IMG/VR virus record: IMGVR_UViG_3300033145_000577
Coordinates: 1 to 40,683 of that record
Strand: one strand, 5' to 3'
DNA from: a virus
Length of the DNA stretch: 40,683 bases
Shown here: piece after piece, positions 14,406 to 21,439 of the stretch
Position numbering within the stretch: the first letter of the stretch is position 1
How the letters are laid out: every line of letters starts with the position of its first letter
Notes under the pieces: model-generated
The model's database searches: none
Told to the model about the DNA's origin: nothing
Seen by the model: the letters and a program-made list of their open reading frames with translations, nothing else
Position numbers and translations under genes: made by a program

Positions 14406-14720
14406 TTAATTATATATTTCTAAATGTTTAAAACATTTCTCGCAACCTATTCCCTCTTTTCCGTTATCTTTTTTAACTCCATATACGTATTGGTAGCCGT
14501 GCCTAGGGCAACATAATTGTACCTTGCTTATTAAATCCTTTGATCTACTAATTACTTTTCCTTTAGATTTTCTCCCTCTTGGTTTCGGGTCGTGATTTTT
14601 TAATTTAGCGTTGCTTAAAAAATCGTCCCGCACGTTGTCGTCTGTCGCTAAAATATGTATAGCTTGCTCCTCGCTATAAGCCTCTATTTGCGTGGTAGCT
14701 ATAAATTTATACATTGTCAT
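14406..14720 (-). CDS. Small protein with AT-hook-like and zinc-like motifs
   Basis: This 104-residue protein has an N-terminal alpha/beta region (MYKFIATTQIEAYSEEQAIH), a basic PRGRKSKGK segment (about 47-55) similar to an AT-hook, and a C-terminal Cys set: CC at 70-71 and CEKC at 93-96 (CCPRHGY ... GIGCEKCF). It may bind DNA. Its ATG overlaps the stop of the small zinc-ribbon gene upstream (ATGA-type overlap), indicating coupled translation. Confidence 0.6.
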   Translation of the reverse strand: MTMYKFIATTQIEAYSEEQAIHILATDDNVRDDFLSNAKLKNHDPKPRGRKSKGKVISRSKDLISKVQLCCPRHGYQYVYGVKKDNGKEGIGCEKCFKHLEIYN

Positions 14721-14860
14721 AATTCCCCGCCCTCCTCTTCTAGCTCTTCGTAATATTTACATTCGTCGCAACCGTTCACTATTCCGTCGGTACGCTCTAC
14801 CGGTTCTAGTGTGCCTCTACCGCAACTAGGGCAAATTATAGGCTCTTTTTTATTGCTCAT
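14717..14860 (-). CDS. Small zinc-ribbon protein, 47 residues
   Basis: A short frame starts at ATG 14860 (MSNKKEPIICPSCGRGTLEP) and ends at TGA 14717, overlapping the next start codon at 14720. CPSC and CDEC form a classic two-knuckle zinc ribbon, followed by an acidic tail (YYEELEEEGGEL). Phage zinc-ribbon miniproteins often bind host RNA polymerase or nucleic acid, but no target can be named here. The tight overlap with the neighbour and the clean Cys pairs make it a credible gene despite its size. Confidence 0.7.
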   Translation of the reverse strand: MSNKKEPIICPSCGRGTLEPVERTDGIVNGCDECKYYEELEEEGGEL

Positions 14861-14861
14861 T

Positions 14862-15062
14862 TTAATTATGTATTAATTTATAATTTTCCTCAAAATCGTC
14901 TGCTACCGCTTTAAATCTGTCAAACAATATTGTTGTATAGCTATTTTCTATCTGCGTTAGTGCCTCTATTTTACTACTTCCCCTTGCTCTTGAAATTTCG
15001 TAATGTTTTAACATTCTCCCTAGCTCTTTATTTTCCCATTTAAATTTTTCTTCTTGTGTCAT
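14862..15062 (-). CDS. Small helical hypothetical protein, 66 residues
   Basis: This is a short, entirely helical-looking protein (EEKFKWENKELGRMLKHYEI, SSKIEALTQIENSYTTILFD). No family was recognised. It ends 1 base before the zinc-ribbon gene and starts 11 bases after a GC-rich hairpin (15074-15104), so that hairpin could modulate its translation. Confidence 0.55.
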   Translation of the reverse strand: MTQEEKFKWENKELGRMLKHYEISRARGSSKIEALTQIENSYTTILFDRFKAVADDFEENYKLIHN

Positions 15063-15073
15063 ATCTCTTTTTT

Positions 15074-15110
15074 ACTAGGGGCGGGGTTTCCGGTCGCCCC
15101 TAGTTTTTTT
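15074..15110. terminator. GC-rich hairpin; terminator-like on the plus strand
   Basis: A perfect 10-bp stem pairs ACTAGGGGCG (15074-15083) with CGCCCCTAGT (15095-15104) around an 11-base loop. On the plus strand it is followed by seven T residues (15104-15110), a textbook intrinsic terminator against antisense transcription. On the gene strand it is followed by A residues, so it would instead act as an RNA hairpin between two genes. A related hairpin lies at 25564-25589. Confidence 0.55.
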
Positions 15111-15375
15111 AAAGTGTATCTTGCAAGTCCTTGGCTATGTTAGCCCCGTAGTCTATGTAAGCGTTATTTATCATTTCAATAGTTCTGTTCTCTTGGTATC
15201 TTTTTAAAGTTATCGGCATGTATCCCTCTAATTCGTGTAATTTATTTATTGCTTTAAAAATTTTCTCGTATCTTGTATATTCTAATATGTTCGCCATTCT
15301 CTCTCTTGCCTCTCCGTATTGATTTAGTTCTGTTAGTTTTTTTAATTCGTTTAGTTGCTCTTCGTTAATTTTCAT
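15109..15375 (-). CDS. Hypothetical helical protein, 88 residues
   Basis: This is an all-helical small protein (NEEQLNELKKLTELNQYGEA, EKIFKAINKLHELEGYMPIT). No signal peptide, zinc site or recognised family. Its stop codon lies at the base of the GC-rich hairpin at 15074-15104. It is the second gene of the early block after the promoter candidate at 15694. Confidence 0.55.
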   Translation of the reverse strand: MKINEEQLNELKKLTELNQYGEARERMANILEYTRYEKIFKAINKLHELEGYMPITLKRYQENRTIEMINNAYIDYGANIAKDLQDTL

Positions 15376-15413
15376 AATTCTTGTTATTAGCTAGGTTTGC
15401 TAGCTAGTATTAT

Positions 15414-15634
15414 TTAATATAGTGTAAACTCTTCGGCTTTCCCTGTTTTAATTAGTAGCTCCGCCTCTGCTAATCGCATGGGAAATAATCTAACTTGTTT
15501 TTTATTAAATTCGTATGCTCTTTTGCTTTCTCTTTCTGGTGGTAAAGTTCTGTCCTAATGTTTAGTATTTCTGCAGGTCTAACTCCTCTACTCATTAGTG
15601 CTTGGTTTAATTCGAGCCATGTAAACTTTTTCAT
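15414..15634 (-). pseudogene. Small gene broken by a single-base frameshift
   Basis: From ATG 15634 the frame reads MKKFTWLELNQALMSRGVRP and on to AEILNIR, then drifts into an unlikely tail and stops. The -1 frame from about 15551 continues convincingly as DRTLPPERESKRAYEFNKKQ, then RLFPMRLAEAELLIKTGKAE and EFTLY to TAA at 15414. Joined, they give about 73 residues with a helix-turn-helix-like start. No canonical slippery heptamer is present at the joint (ATTAGGACAG), so a one-base deletion or a sequencing error is more likely than programmed frameshifting. It is the first gene after a good promoter. Confidence 0.55.
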
Positions 15635-15665
15635 ATTTTTTGTTTGTTTAATTACTTATACACAT

Positions 15666-15694
15666 ATCATATCAGATGTTATAAGGTTTGTCCA
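15666..15694 (-). promoter_or_regulatory. Sigma70-like promoter of the early small-gene block
   Basis: TGGACA (15694-15689; five of six match TTGACA) is separated by 17 bases from TATGAT (15671-15666) on the minus strand, 32 bases before the start at 15634. It overlaps the last codons of the HNH gene. The spacing and the -10 hexamer are the same as in the promoter at 12243-12215, which supports both. Confidence 0.6.
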
Positions 15695-16067
15695 GTCTTT
15701 TTTTTACTTTTTTATCTTTTTTTGTAACATTAGCCATTAAACCAGTGTTAAAAGCGTGTTTCATATTTTGCTTTGCTGTACAAAATTCTAAATTTTTTAC
15801 ATTATTATTAAATTTATCTCCGTCTTTATGGTTTACCTGTGGATAACTATTTTTGTTTTTTAAAAATGTTTTCGCTACTAATCTATGTATTGACACACGC
15901 TTACCTTTTCCGTTTTTAAACAAGCTTACTTTTAAATAATTATCTTTTATCGGTTTTAAAATACGCTCTTTGTACGTTATATGTCTTCGCTTTTTTTCTA
16001 GTGATTTTACTTCTCCTATCTCGTTTACTTTATAAAGCCCCTCATAATTTTTTATATCTTTAAACAT
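15672..16067 (-). CDS. HNH homing endonuclease with NUMOD4 domain
   Basis: This 131-residue protein begins with a NUMOD4 motif (FKDIKNYEGLYKVNEIGEVK SL-type, about 2-25) and has the HNH core at about 86-110 (YPQVNHKDGDKFNNNVKNLE, then FCTAKQN). This is the typical compact phage HNH endonuclease that recognises DNA through NUMOD repeats and cuts intron-less or phage alleles. It sits alone between the late terminator and the early promoter. That is a good place for a selfish gene, because insertion there hurts neither operon. Its 3' end overlaps the early promoter. Confidence 0.88.
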   Translation of the reverse strand: MFKDIKNYEGLYKVNEIGEVKSLEKKRRHITYKERILKPIKDNYLKVSLFKNGKGKRVSIHRLVAKTFLKNKNSYPQVNHKDGDKFNNNVKNLEFCTAKQNMKHAFNTGLMANVTKKDKKVKKRLDKPYNI

Positions 16068-16120
16068 TTTTTTATTTTAATTATTAATAAGACATATTAT
16101 ATCGTAAATATAAAATAATA

Positions 16121-16150
16121 GCCAAAAATAAAAGCCGTATTCCTACGGCT
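16121..16150 (-). terminator. Intrinsic terminator of the late operon
   Basis: On the minus strand AGCCGTA (16150-16144), loop GGAA and TACGGCT (16139-16133) form a 7-bp hairpin with a stable tetraloop, followed by TTTATTTTT. It is placed 65 bases after the endolysin stop codon, so it should end the long late transcript before the HNH gene. Confidence 0.75.
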
Positions 16151-16214
16151 CTTACTAATTTTATTTTTATTTTTATTTTTTATATAAAAATTACCCAACT
16201 GGGGATAACTTTTA

Positions 16215-17213
16215 TTAAGCGATCGGCTCGCCTTTTCCGTTTACTCGGTCTACGCTATTCCATTCCTCTAGGGTTACGGTCTTAGGTATTTGGTACTTTC
16301 CACTCCTAGACGCTGAATTTAAAACGGTGTCTATCTTCTCGTCGTATATCCATAGCTTGCCGTCTAATCCCATGGCTAGCTTTTGCTCCTTGCCCTCTAC
16401 TAGTATGTATAATTTATTGTTTTCTACTTGCATAGTTTTGATATTATTTTTTATTGTTAATTTAAAACCTAATCGGCTCGTTATGTAATCTTTATTATAT
16501 TTTTTAAATCGTTGGTTATAATTGTCGTCTATTTTAGAACACCCCGCCTCAGTTATTGCGTACTCCATTACGGCATGGTTAAACTTCCCCGCCGGTGCTA
16601 GGCAACCCTCGCCGTTCGCATATCTTACTATACTCATAGCGGGGCTAGCTTTTAGTTGCTCCTTAATATCTTTTTTCTCGTTAAACCAAAACCAATTCCA
16701 TACAAATCTTTTTTCAAATTCTGTCTGTAGCTTTATAGCCTCCTCGGTTATTCTACTCTTGTCTAAATACTCGGTTAAATTTTTAGGTACGTCTTTTAAA
16801 ATTCCCTCCGGTAACGACCATTTTCTTAAAGCGTTCGCCGACTTATGTTGGTACGTTCCTACGCCGTGCTCTATCTCTGCGTGCATAGCAGGAACTCTAT
16901 CGTCAAAATTAATATATCCATTTTTAAAATATCTGTTTGCGGTTAGCCATAAAATATCTTTTTTTGGTACTAGGTTGTTTTTTATTGCGTTTTGAAAAAT
17001 TGGCTCTCTTGCGTCGTTGCCTGAAAAAACCGTGCATGCGTACGTTTCAAAATTATATACTGTTTGTAATTCGTGTTCTAGTTTATACTCTAGCCCTATT
17101 ATTTCCGTTTCCCAGTCCTCTACTAAAATATCTAGCTCTATATCTTTACCGCCTATATAGTCCGTAGGTTTTTTACCTAGTTTAACGCCATTATATTCTT
17201 CTTCATTGATCAT
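16215..17213 (-). CDS. Endolysin, cysteine-peptidase-like fold (probable)
   Basis: From ATG 17213 (MINEEEYNGVKLGKKPTDYI) the protein has 332 residues; an upstream in-frame ATG at 17273 lies inside the preceding gene and is less likely. A candidate nucleophile Cys lies in NFETYACTVFSGNDA, and a candidate His in GKFNHAVMEYAITEAG, about 155 residues later, the order found in papain-like/CHAP-type enzymes. The C-terminal part (TMQVENNKLYILVEGKEQKL, GKYQIPKTVTLEEWNSVDRV) looks like a beta-rich cell-wall-binding region. It follows a small two-helix membrane protein after 4 bases, as endolysins follow holins. The enzyme class is tentative. Confidence 0.6.
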   Translation of the reverse strand: MINEEEYNGVKLGKKPTDYIGGKDIELDILVEDWETEIIGLEYKLEHELQTVYNFETYACTVFSGNDAREPIFQNAIKNNLVPKKDILWLTANRYFKNGYINFDDRVPAMHAEIEHGVGTYQHKSANALRKWSLPEGILKDVPKNLTEYLDKSRITEEAIKLQTEFEKRFVWNWFWFNEKKDIKEQLKASPAMSIVRYANGEGCLAPAGKFNHAVMEYAITEAGCSKIDDNYNQRFKKYNKDYITSRLGFKLTIKNNIKTMQVENNKLYILVEGKEQKLAMGLDGKLWIYDEKIDTVLNSASRSGKYQIPKTVTLEEWNSVDRVNGKGEPIA

Positions 17214-17217
17214 AAAA

Positions 17218-17394
17218 TTATTTTCCGGCGTACGGTTTGTTAGCCTCTCCTTTATTAGCAAAATAAAAAGCAAATGCCATACTAGATAATGTAAAAAAGT
17301 CTTTCCCGTCTATTCTTCCCATTATCACTAATATGAATGTAGCTAATGCCATAAATAGAAAAACTATTTTTGACGCTGACTGTAAAATTTTCAT
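17218..17394 (-). CDS. Holin-like two-helix membrane protein
   Basis: From ATG 17394 this is a 58-residue protein (MKILQSASKIVFLFMALATF) with two membrane segments: about 8-26 and about 32-48 (FFTLSSMAFAFYFAN), a short charged loop (RIDGKD) and a charged C-terminus. Its size, topology and position directly before the endolysin fit a holin. A longer frame from 17454 exists, but the GGAGG near it is formed by two AGG codons of the upstream small gene, and the 17394 start overlaps that gene's TGA in an ATGA junction. Confidence 0.65.
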   Translation of the reverse strand: MKILQSASKIVFLFMALATFILVIMGRIDGKDFFTLSSMAFAFYFANKGEANKPYAGK

Positions 17395-17528
17395 AAAGTT
17401 ATAGTATAAATAATTAATGTCATAAATAAAATTATCGCTAAGTAGTTTAGCCATATCCTCCTACTTATTGAATTTTTTACCTCTTCCGGTAAATTGTTAA
17501 ATATTTTTATTGCCTCCTTAAATCTCAT
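17391..17528 (-). CDS. Small single-pass membrane protein, 45 residues
   Basis: ATG 17528 opens MRFKEAIKIFNNLPEEVKNS, then SRRIWLNYLAIILFMTLIIY and TITL before TGA at 17391. The last 20 residues form one membrane helix after a basic turn (SRR). It overlaps the holin-like start by four bases (ATGA), which indicates coupled translation. It is probably part of the lysis cassette, for example an antiholin or spanin-like helper; the role is inferred from place and topology only. Confidence 0.6.
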   Translation of the reverse strand: MRFKEAIKIFNNLPEEVKNSISRRIWLNYLAIILFMTLIIYTITL

Positions 17529-17529
17529 T

Positions 17530-17703
17530 TTATTTTTTTGCGTCTGCTAGCCCTTTTTCATACCCCTTAGCTAGCATTAATGCGTTAGTCCGACTTTTTG
17601 ATGTAAAAATTTCTTTCCCTTTACTCTTAACTGAAAAATCTGATTTAACTAATTCTATTGCTACATCATTTTTTTTGCTTTTGTAAATTTCTTTATTTGC
17701 CAT
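17530..17703 (-). CDS. Small basic protein in lysis cassette, 57 residues
   Basis: ATG 17703 starts MANKEIYKSKKNDVAIELVK and the frame ends at 17530 with GYEKGLADAKK. It is soluble, basic and helical, with a SRTNALMLAKGYEKG helix. No family was recognised. It ends one base before the next start codon, which supports it being a real gene in this packed cassette. Confidence 0.55.
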   Translation of the reverse strand: MANKEIYKSKKNDVAIELVKSDFSVKSKGKEIFTSKSRTNALMLAKGYEKGLADAKK

Positions 17704-17765
17704 AAATTTATATCTAATTATTATTTATAAAATTGGGGTCGCTGTTTGCTCCCCCTGTTTAAGGT

Positions 17766-17924
17766 TTAGGCTTTTTGTTTTTTCCTTTTCTCCGGTCTTG
17801 GCTTGTCCGGTATGTTTACTATTTTTGTATTGCACCCCTGTGTGCTACACCTTAACATTACGCCGTCGCTTGATATATCTATATACATTAATCCTCTGCA
17901 ACATGGGCATTGTTTCACTGCCAT
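17766..17924 (-). CDS. Small zinc-binding protein, 52 residues
   Basis: ATG 17924 starts MAVKQCPCCRGLMYIDISSD; the frame continues with LRCSTQGC and a basic tail (RPEKRKKQKA) to TAA at 17766. CPCC and C-x4-C form a likely zinc site. It has the best Shine-Dalgarno site in the window (GGAGGG eight bases upstream of ATG). It lies between the coiled-coil membrane protein and small lysis-cassette genes. The about 60-base gap after it has a weak GGGG/CCCC hairpin. Confidence 0.65.
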   Translation of the reverse strand: MAVKQCPCCRGLMYIDISSDGVMLRCSTQGCNTKIVNIPDKPRPEKRKKQKA

Positions 17925-17938
17925 TTTAAACCCTCCTT

Positions 17939-18295
17939 TTATAATGAGCTTTGTAATTCTACTATAGTTATTACTCTTTCTAGATTTTTTAGAATTTCCG
18001 TGTGCTCTAGGCTATTAGCTTTCATATCTATTAAATATTGCTCCTGTCTTTTGTCGCTCTCTTCTTTTAGGTTTAGTATTTCCTCGGCATAGCCTTGTAG
18101 ATGTGTTAAGTGATTTTCTTCTATTTTTTTAATATTTTGTTGTATTAGGGCTATGTCTGTGGCTGTACGTTGCTGTGGCACCACGAAAAACATTATAAAA
18201 CTGAATACTACCGCTATAATTCCTATTAGCGACGTTATTTCACTTTTCAAAATTTTTCTTATAGCTCCGCCTTGTGGTTGCTCCTTGTTTTTCAT
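17939..18295 (-). CDS. Membrane-anchored coiled-coil protein (XhlA-like position)
   Basis: This is a 118-residue protein. A short basic N-terminus is followed by one membrane helix (about 19-40, ITSLIGIIAVVFSFIMFFVV) and a long coiled coil (ALIQQNIKKIEENHLTHLQG, EILNLKEESDKRQEQYLIDM). Its architecture and place between tail fibre and endolysin recall haemolysin XhlA-like lysis helpers or a phage-encoded membrane spacer. The helix order here is TM first, coil second, opposite to XhlA, so the assignment is loose. Confidence 0.55.
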   Translation of the reverse strand: MKNKEQPQGGAIRKILKSEITSLIGIIAVVFSFIMFFVVPQQRTATDIALIQQNIKKIEENHLTHLQGYAEEILNLKEESDKRQEQYLIDMKANSLEHTEILKNLERVITIVELQSSL

Positions 18296-18350
18296 TTTTT
18301 TACTTTTTATTTTATTCTACTTCCCATTGGAAATATCTAGTTCCTCTATG

Positions 18351-19622
18351 TTAGTTATAATAATAAACATTGCCCGATAATGATGATCCGTTTCCTGCTG
18401 TAACTGTAAAGGTTATTGTGTTAACGCTTAATGATATTGAAATTTTATTCGTTACATTACTAGTATCCATACCGTCCCATAATAATACTGATGTTGCTCC
18501 CCGTCTTTTTATTGTTGCTTGGGCTTTAGAACGTCCAAAATTACTATTAGAAGTCCAACTATCATATTCAATAACAATAATTGCTGTTCTTGCGTTAACA
18601 GGCATTGTCGCAGTATCAGAGCAATCTCCTGCACTAGAAGCTGAGACAGCTTCTGTGCCTATGTATTCATCAGATCCCTTAATAATTAATAATTCTGTCG
18701 CCGATATTGCAACTCCTACAAAAACTTCGTATGTTCCTACGCTCGTCCCAATAGTTCCGTCGTCTTGAATATAATATTTTTTTCCTGCATCTAATCCAGT
18801 AAAACCATTTACTATCCCGCTTACTTGAACTTTCATTGTTTCGTCTAATACCTTTGCCTCTAAACTAAAACCGTCAAAAACTAATCTTGCCGTATCGTTT
18901 GCGTCGCAATATTTCCACTTGTTAGCGGTATCGTCAATAAAAACAGGTCTTCTATCTGCTATTGTTTCGCCTGCGGTTACGTTTTCTTGTACTCCTACAT
19001 TTTTTAACTTACCACTATCAAAATCTAAACCGCTATCGGGGGCTAACTCTACGCTTATAATTCCACTAGTAATGTCTATACCGTCGCCTCCGGTAAAAAC
19101 ACTAGCCTCTACATTAATAGTTGCTGAGCCGTCGTAATACCTCATTACGTTATCAGTACTGTTGTACCATAGATCGCCCTCTACTTTAGTAGTTGGGTCG
19201 GCTGTTAATACTTTAAAGCTTAAAACTGTCGGGCTATATTGTACTGCGTCCGTAGTTTTTACTCTTACCCTAGTGTCGGCTATGTCTGCGTTTTGTATTA
19301 TAGTTTCTGCGGGCTCTACGGTTACGTCGGCTAATCTTATCCAATCGTAATCGCTACCTAGTGCGGTATCTATTGCCCCGTCGCTTAGGGCTGTCGCTCC
19401 GCTACCCTCTACTACTACTAACTCCGCTACATTATTCATTAATGCGTTAGGCTCTGTAGTACGGCTTAATTTTAATACTATAGCGTCCACTCTATTAGTT
19501 CCTCCGGCGTTATTACCTATAGCTAGATTTTCTACTGCCGTATTAAATATAAATACTTTAAAAGTTACTCCGCTCCGTACAGTTTCTATTACTGCGTTAC
19601 CTATAGCTACGTTTACGCTCAT
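18351..19622 (-). CDS. Tail fibre or baseplate receptor-binding protein
   Basis: This 423-residue protein from ATG 19622 is Ala/Thr/Val-rich and beta-structured. The start MSVNVAIGNAVIETVRSGVT is the middle of a typical baseplate-appendage domain; GDLWYNSTDNVMRYYDGSAT is a fibre motif; the C-terminus (VLLWDGMDTSNVTNKISISL, GNGSSLSGNVYYYN) looks like a receptor-binding head. It lies between tail-tip genes and lysis genes, where adsorption fibres are usual. The true N-terminus appears to extend upstream to about 19776, but that part is separated from a proper start (see next feature), so the gene as read here is likely truncated. Confidence 0.7.
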   Translation of the reverse strand: MSVNVAIGNAVIETVRSGVTFKVFIFNTAVENLAIGNNAGGTNRVDAIVLKLSRTTEPNALMNNVAELVVVEGSGATALSDGAIDTALGSDYDWIRLADVTVEPAETIIQNADIADTRVRVKTTDAVQYSPTVLSFKVLTADPTTKVEGDLWYNSTDNVMRYYDGSATINVEASVFTGGDGIDITSGIISVELAPDSGLDFDSGKLKNVGVQENVTAGETIADRRPVFIDDTANKWKYCDANDTARLVFDGFSLEAKVLDETMKVQVSGIVNGFTGLDAGKKYYIQDDGTIGTSVGTYEVFVGVAISATELLIIKGSDEYIGTEAVSASSAGDCSDTATMPVNARTAIIVIEYDSWTSNSNFGRSKAQATIKRRGATSVLLWDGMDTSNVTNKISISLSVNTITFTVTAGNGSSLSGNVYYYN

Positions 19623-19799
19623 GTCCGGCGTGCCGTTTTCTGCTACTTGTAAATCTTCAAAACTCGCCCAATCTGCTCCTTGGGTATGTAATACTCCCTC
19701 GTCTAGTAAAAATTTTTGTAAATAGTTAAATTCCTCTTCTCCGTAATCGGCTAGCGTTGAATTTAAGAAAAAACATTTTGTGATATGTTTGTTTAACTT
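19623..19799 (-). pseudogene. Displaced N-terminal codons of the tail-fibre gene
   Basis: In frame with the fibre gene, from just after the HNH stop (TAG 19802-19800) to 19623, there is uninterrupted coding sequence including NSTLADYGEEEFNYLQKF, LLDEGVLHTQGADWASFEDL and QVAENGTPD. No in-frame ATG exists. An ATG at 19776 is one base out of frame across a run of six T (19773-19768); with five T it would read MFFLNSTLADYG and fuse perfectly. The HNH gene therefore seems to have displaced the original start. Alternatives are a one-base error, +1 frameshifting, or a non-ATG start. Confidence 0.5.
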
Positions 19800-20381
19800 C
19801 TATGTAATCTTGTTAGACTTCTTACAGTTACAAGAGTGGCATAAAGGTTGTATATTGTTTATAAAGTCCGTGCCTCCTTTTGATAATGGTATTATGTGGT
19901 CTTCTGTTAAGTTTTTAAATCTATTGTGATTAAATGGTTCTGTTTTTCCACATCTTTGACACGTATATTTAAATTTCTTTTTTAAATTTTCCCATTCTTT
20001 AAAAGTATGATTTCCCTCTGCTACACGTTTTAATCTATTTCTTTTGTTTCTACTCCAACTTACCTTTTGCTGATATTTCCTGTAATGCCTAATACCTTTA
20101 GCTTTTACTTTTTCTATATTATTCTTATTCCATATTTTTGAATATTTTTTATGATAATCTGGGTCTGCTGGAGACTTTTGTTTAAAATTTTTACCACATT
20201 TCAAGCATTTTTTAATTTTGCGTGCTTTACTTTGTATCTCTTTATAATTATCTGTATTTATATTTTGTATTTTTCTTTTTTTAGCTTTTACTTTCAATTT
20301 TTCTATATGCTCTTTTGATAATTTTTTCCCTTTATTCCACGGCTTATATTCTTTTATAAATGTCATACCTATATTATACAT
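19800..20381 (-). CDS. HNH homing endonuclease with NUMOD3 motif
   Basis: This 193-residue protein has a NUMOD3-like start (EYKPWNKGKKLSKEHIEKLK), a zinc knuckle (CLKCGKNFKQ) and a C-terminal HNH domain (CQRCGKTEPFNHNRF, then LTEDHIIPLSKGGTDFINNI, LCHSCNCKKSN). It is probably a homing endonuclease. The start at 20381 overlaps the stop of the upstream tail gene (TAATG); a second ATG at 20366 (MTFIKEYKPWNKG) is also possible. It is inserted in frame at the very beginning of the fibre gene: its TAG is followed directly by the fibre reading frame. Codons are AT-rich and T-ending. Confidence 0.87.
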   Translation of the reverse strand: MYNIGMTFIKEYKPWNKGKKLSKEHIEKLKVKAKKRKIQNINTDNYKEIQSKARKIKKCLKCGKNFKQKSPADPDYHKKYSKIWNKNNIEKVKAKGIRHYRKYQQKVSWSRNKRNRLKRVAEGNHTFKEWENLKKKFKYTCQRCGKTEPFNHNRFKNLTEDHIIPLSKGGTDFINNIQPLCHSCNCKKSNKIT

Positions 20382-21433
20382 TAAACGGAGGTATTTAACA
20401 AATCTACGTTTGTTTTTAAATTTCTAAAATCGTCCGTAAATGTTCCTACCTCGTCGTTAATTTTAATTACTATCATTTTTTGATTATTTATTATACTTAC
20501 GCTTTTTTCCATTATTTGAAAATTTCCGTCTAGCTCTATAAAATCATTATCTAATTTAATTACTACTATATCGCCCGCCTCAAAATTATCTGTTACTTTC
20601 GGGCTTAGTCTTATTGACGGGCTTAACTGGCTATCCTTATTATTATTTTCGCTTGAATTATCTAGCGTCGCTTGATCATTAATTTCTCTGAAATTTTCAT
20701 ATTCTTCTAATAGTCCATATAATCCTTTTATAACTGCGTTTTCTTTGGTACTAGTTAGTGCCCCGCTCTCTCCGTATGTTTTGCTAATTATATCTCTGCC
20801 TCCGTCCGCTACATTAAAATTTAAAATATTAGCTAGTTCGGGGTTTTCTATTTCAAATCTAAAAATAACGCTAGCCGTTAAATCGTTACCTACTACGCTT
20901 TTAAAATCTAACGTACGGTCGTTATTTATTATTATTTGACCGTCTACGCCGTCTACTATACTTTTTATACTTTGCCACGCCTTACCCCTGTTAAACGTTA
21001 AATTTATAGCCGTGGTTAGGTCTAGCGTGCCGGCTGTTATTCCTGTAGCCTCTGCGGAGTTTAAATTTGATAATATAGCCTCTATTTCCGTGTTGGCTTG
21101 CCCGTTGTGTACCTCGCTCGCTCCGGTTACTCTCTTATTCATTATGTAGGCTATGCTATAACATTTTACTTCTATCGTATTTAGTTTTACGTTTTTATCC
21201 ACGATTAAACCAGTCCACCTTACCGTTCCGTCGTCGTCTGTTATTTCTACCCTGTTATAATGTGCTAGCGTAGTCGTAGTTATTTTAGCGTTGTCTACTC
21301 TTACTAAAAAACTAGCGTCGCCTATGTCGCTAACTTTATTTTTATATTTTAAATTATTAAAGTCGCTAGCACTACTACTATTTATTAATGTAGTTAATAA
21401 ATTATAATCTTTGTCGTAAATTTTTATACGCAT
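20381..21433 (-). CDS. Tal-like tail-tip hub protein (Gp37-like)
   Basis: This 350-residue protein begins MRIKIYDKDYNLLTTLINSS, followed by beta motifs with GDASFLVRVDNAKI and VRWTGLIVDKNVKLN and then EVKCYSIAYIMNKRVTG, the pattern of siphovirus tail-tip hub proteins related to ReqiPepy6 Gp37 and the N-terminal half of Tal. It should form the trimeric plug at the tail end, between Dit and fibres. It is 6 bases downstream of the Dit-like gene. The C-terminus ends with a short helical stretch after a beta domain, so no lytic or long coiled-coil extension is present. Confidence 0.75.
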   Translation of the reverse strand: MRIKIYDKDYNLLTTLINSSSASDFNNLKYKNKVSDIGDASFLVRVDNAKITTTTLAHYNRVEITDDDGTVRWTGLIVDKNVKLNTIEVKCYSIAYIMNKRVTGASEVHNGQANTEIEAILSNLNSAEATGITAGTLDLTTAINLTFNRGKAWQSIKSIVDGVDGQIIINNDRTLDFKSVVGNDLTASVIFRFEIENPELANILNFNVADGGRDIISKTYGESGALTSTKENAVIKGLYGLLEEYENFREINDQATLDNSSENNNKDSQLSPSIRLSPKVTDNFEAGDIVVIKLDNDFIELDGNFQIMEKSVSIINNQKMIVIKINDEVGTFTDDFRNLKTNVDLLNTSV

Positions 21434-21439
21434 AATTTT

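Noticed and set aside
17391-17460. GGAGG as ribosome-binding site for a start at 17454
   Set aside because: It consists of two AGG codons inside the 45-residue gene and lies too near the ATG; the ATGA junction at 17394 gives a better start for the holin-like protein.
19800-19802. Amber readthrough fusing HNH and fibre proteins
   Set aside because: The frame does continue after TAG, but TAG ends other genes such as the major capsid protein, and displacement of the fibre start is simpler.
19770-20381. Group I intron carrying the HNH gene
   Set aside because: The HNH frame fills almost the entire insertion; only about 25-30 bases remain on the 3' side, too short for the ribozyme core unless it is encoded within the HNH domain.
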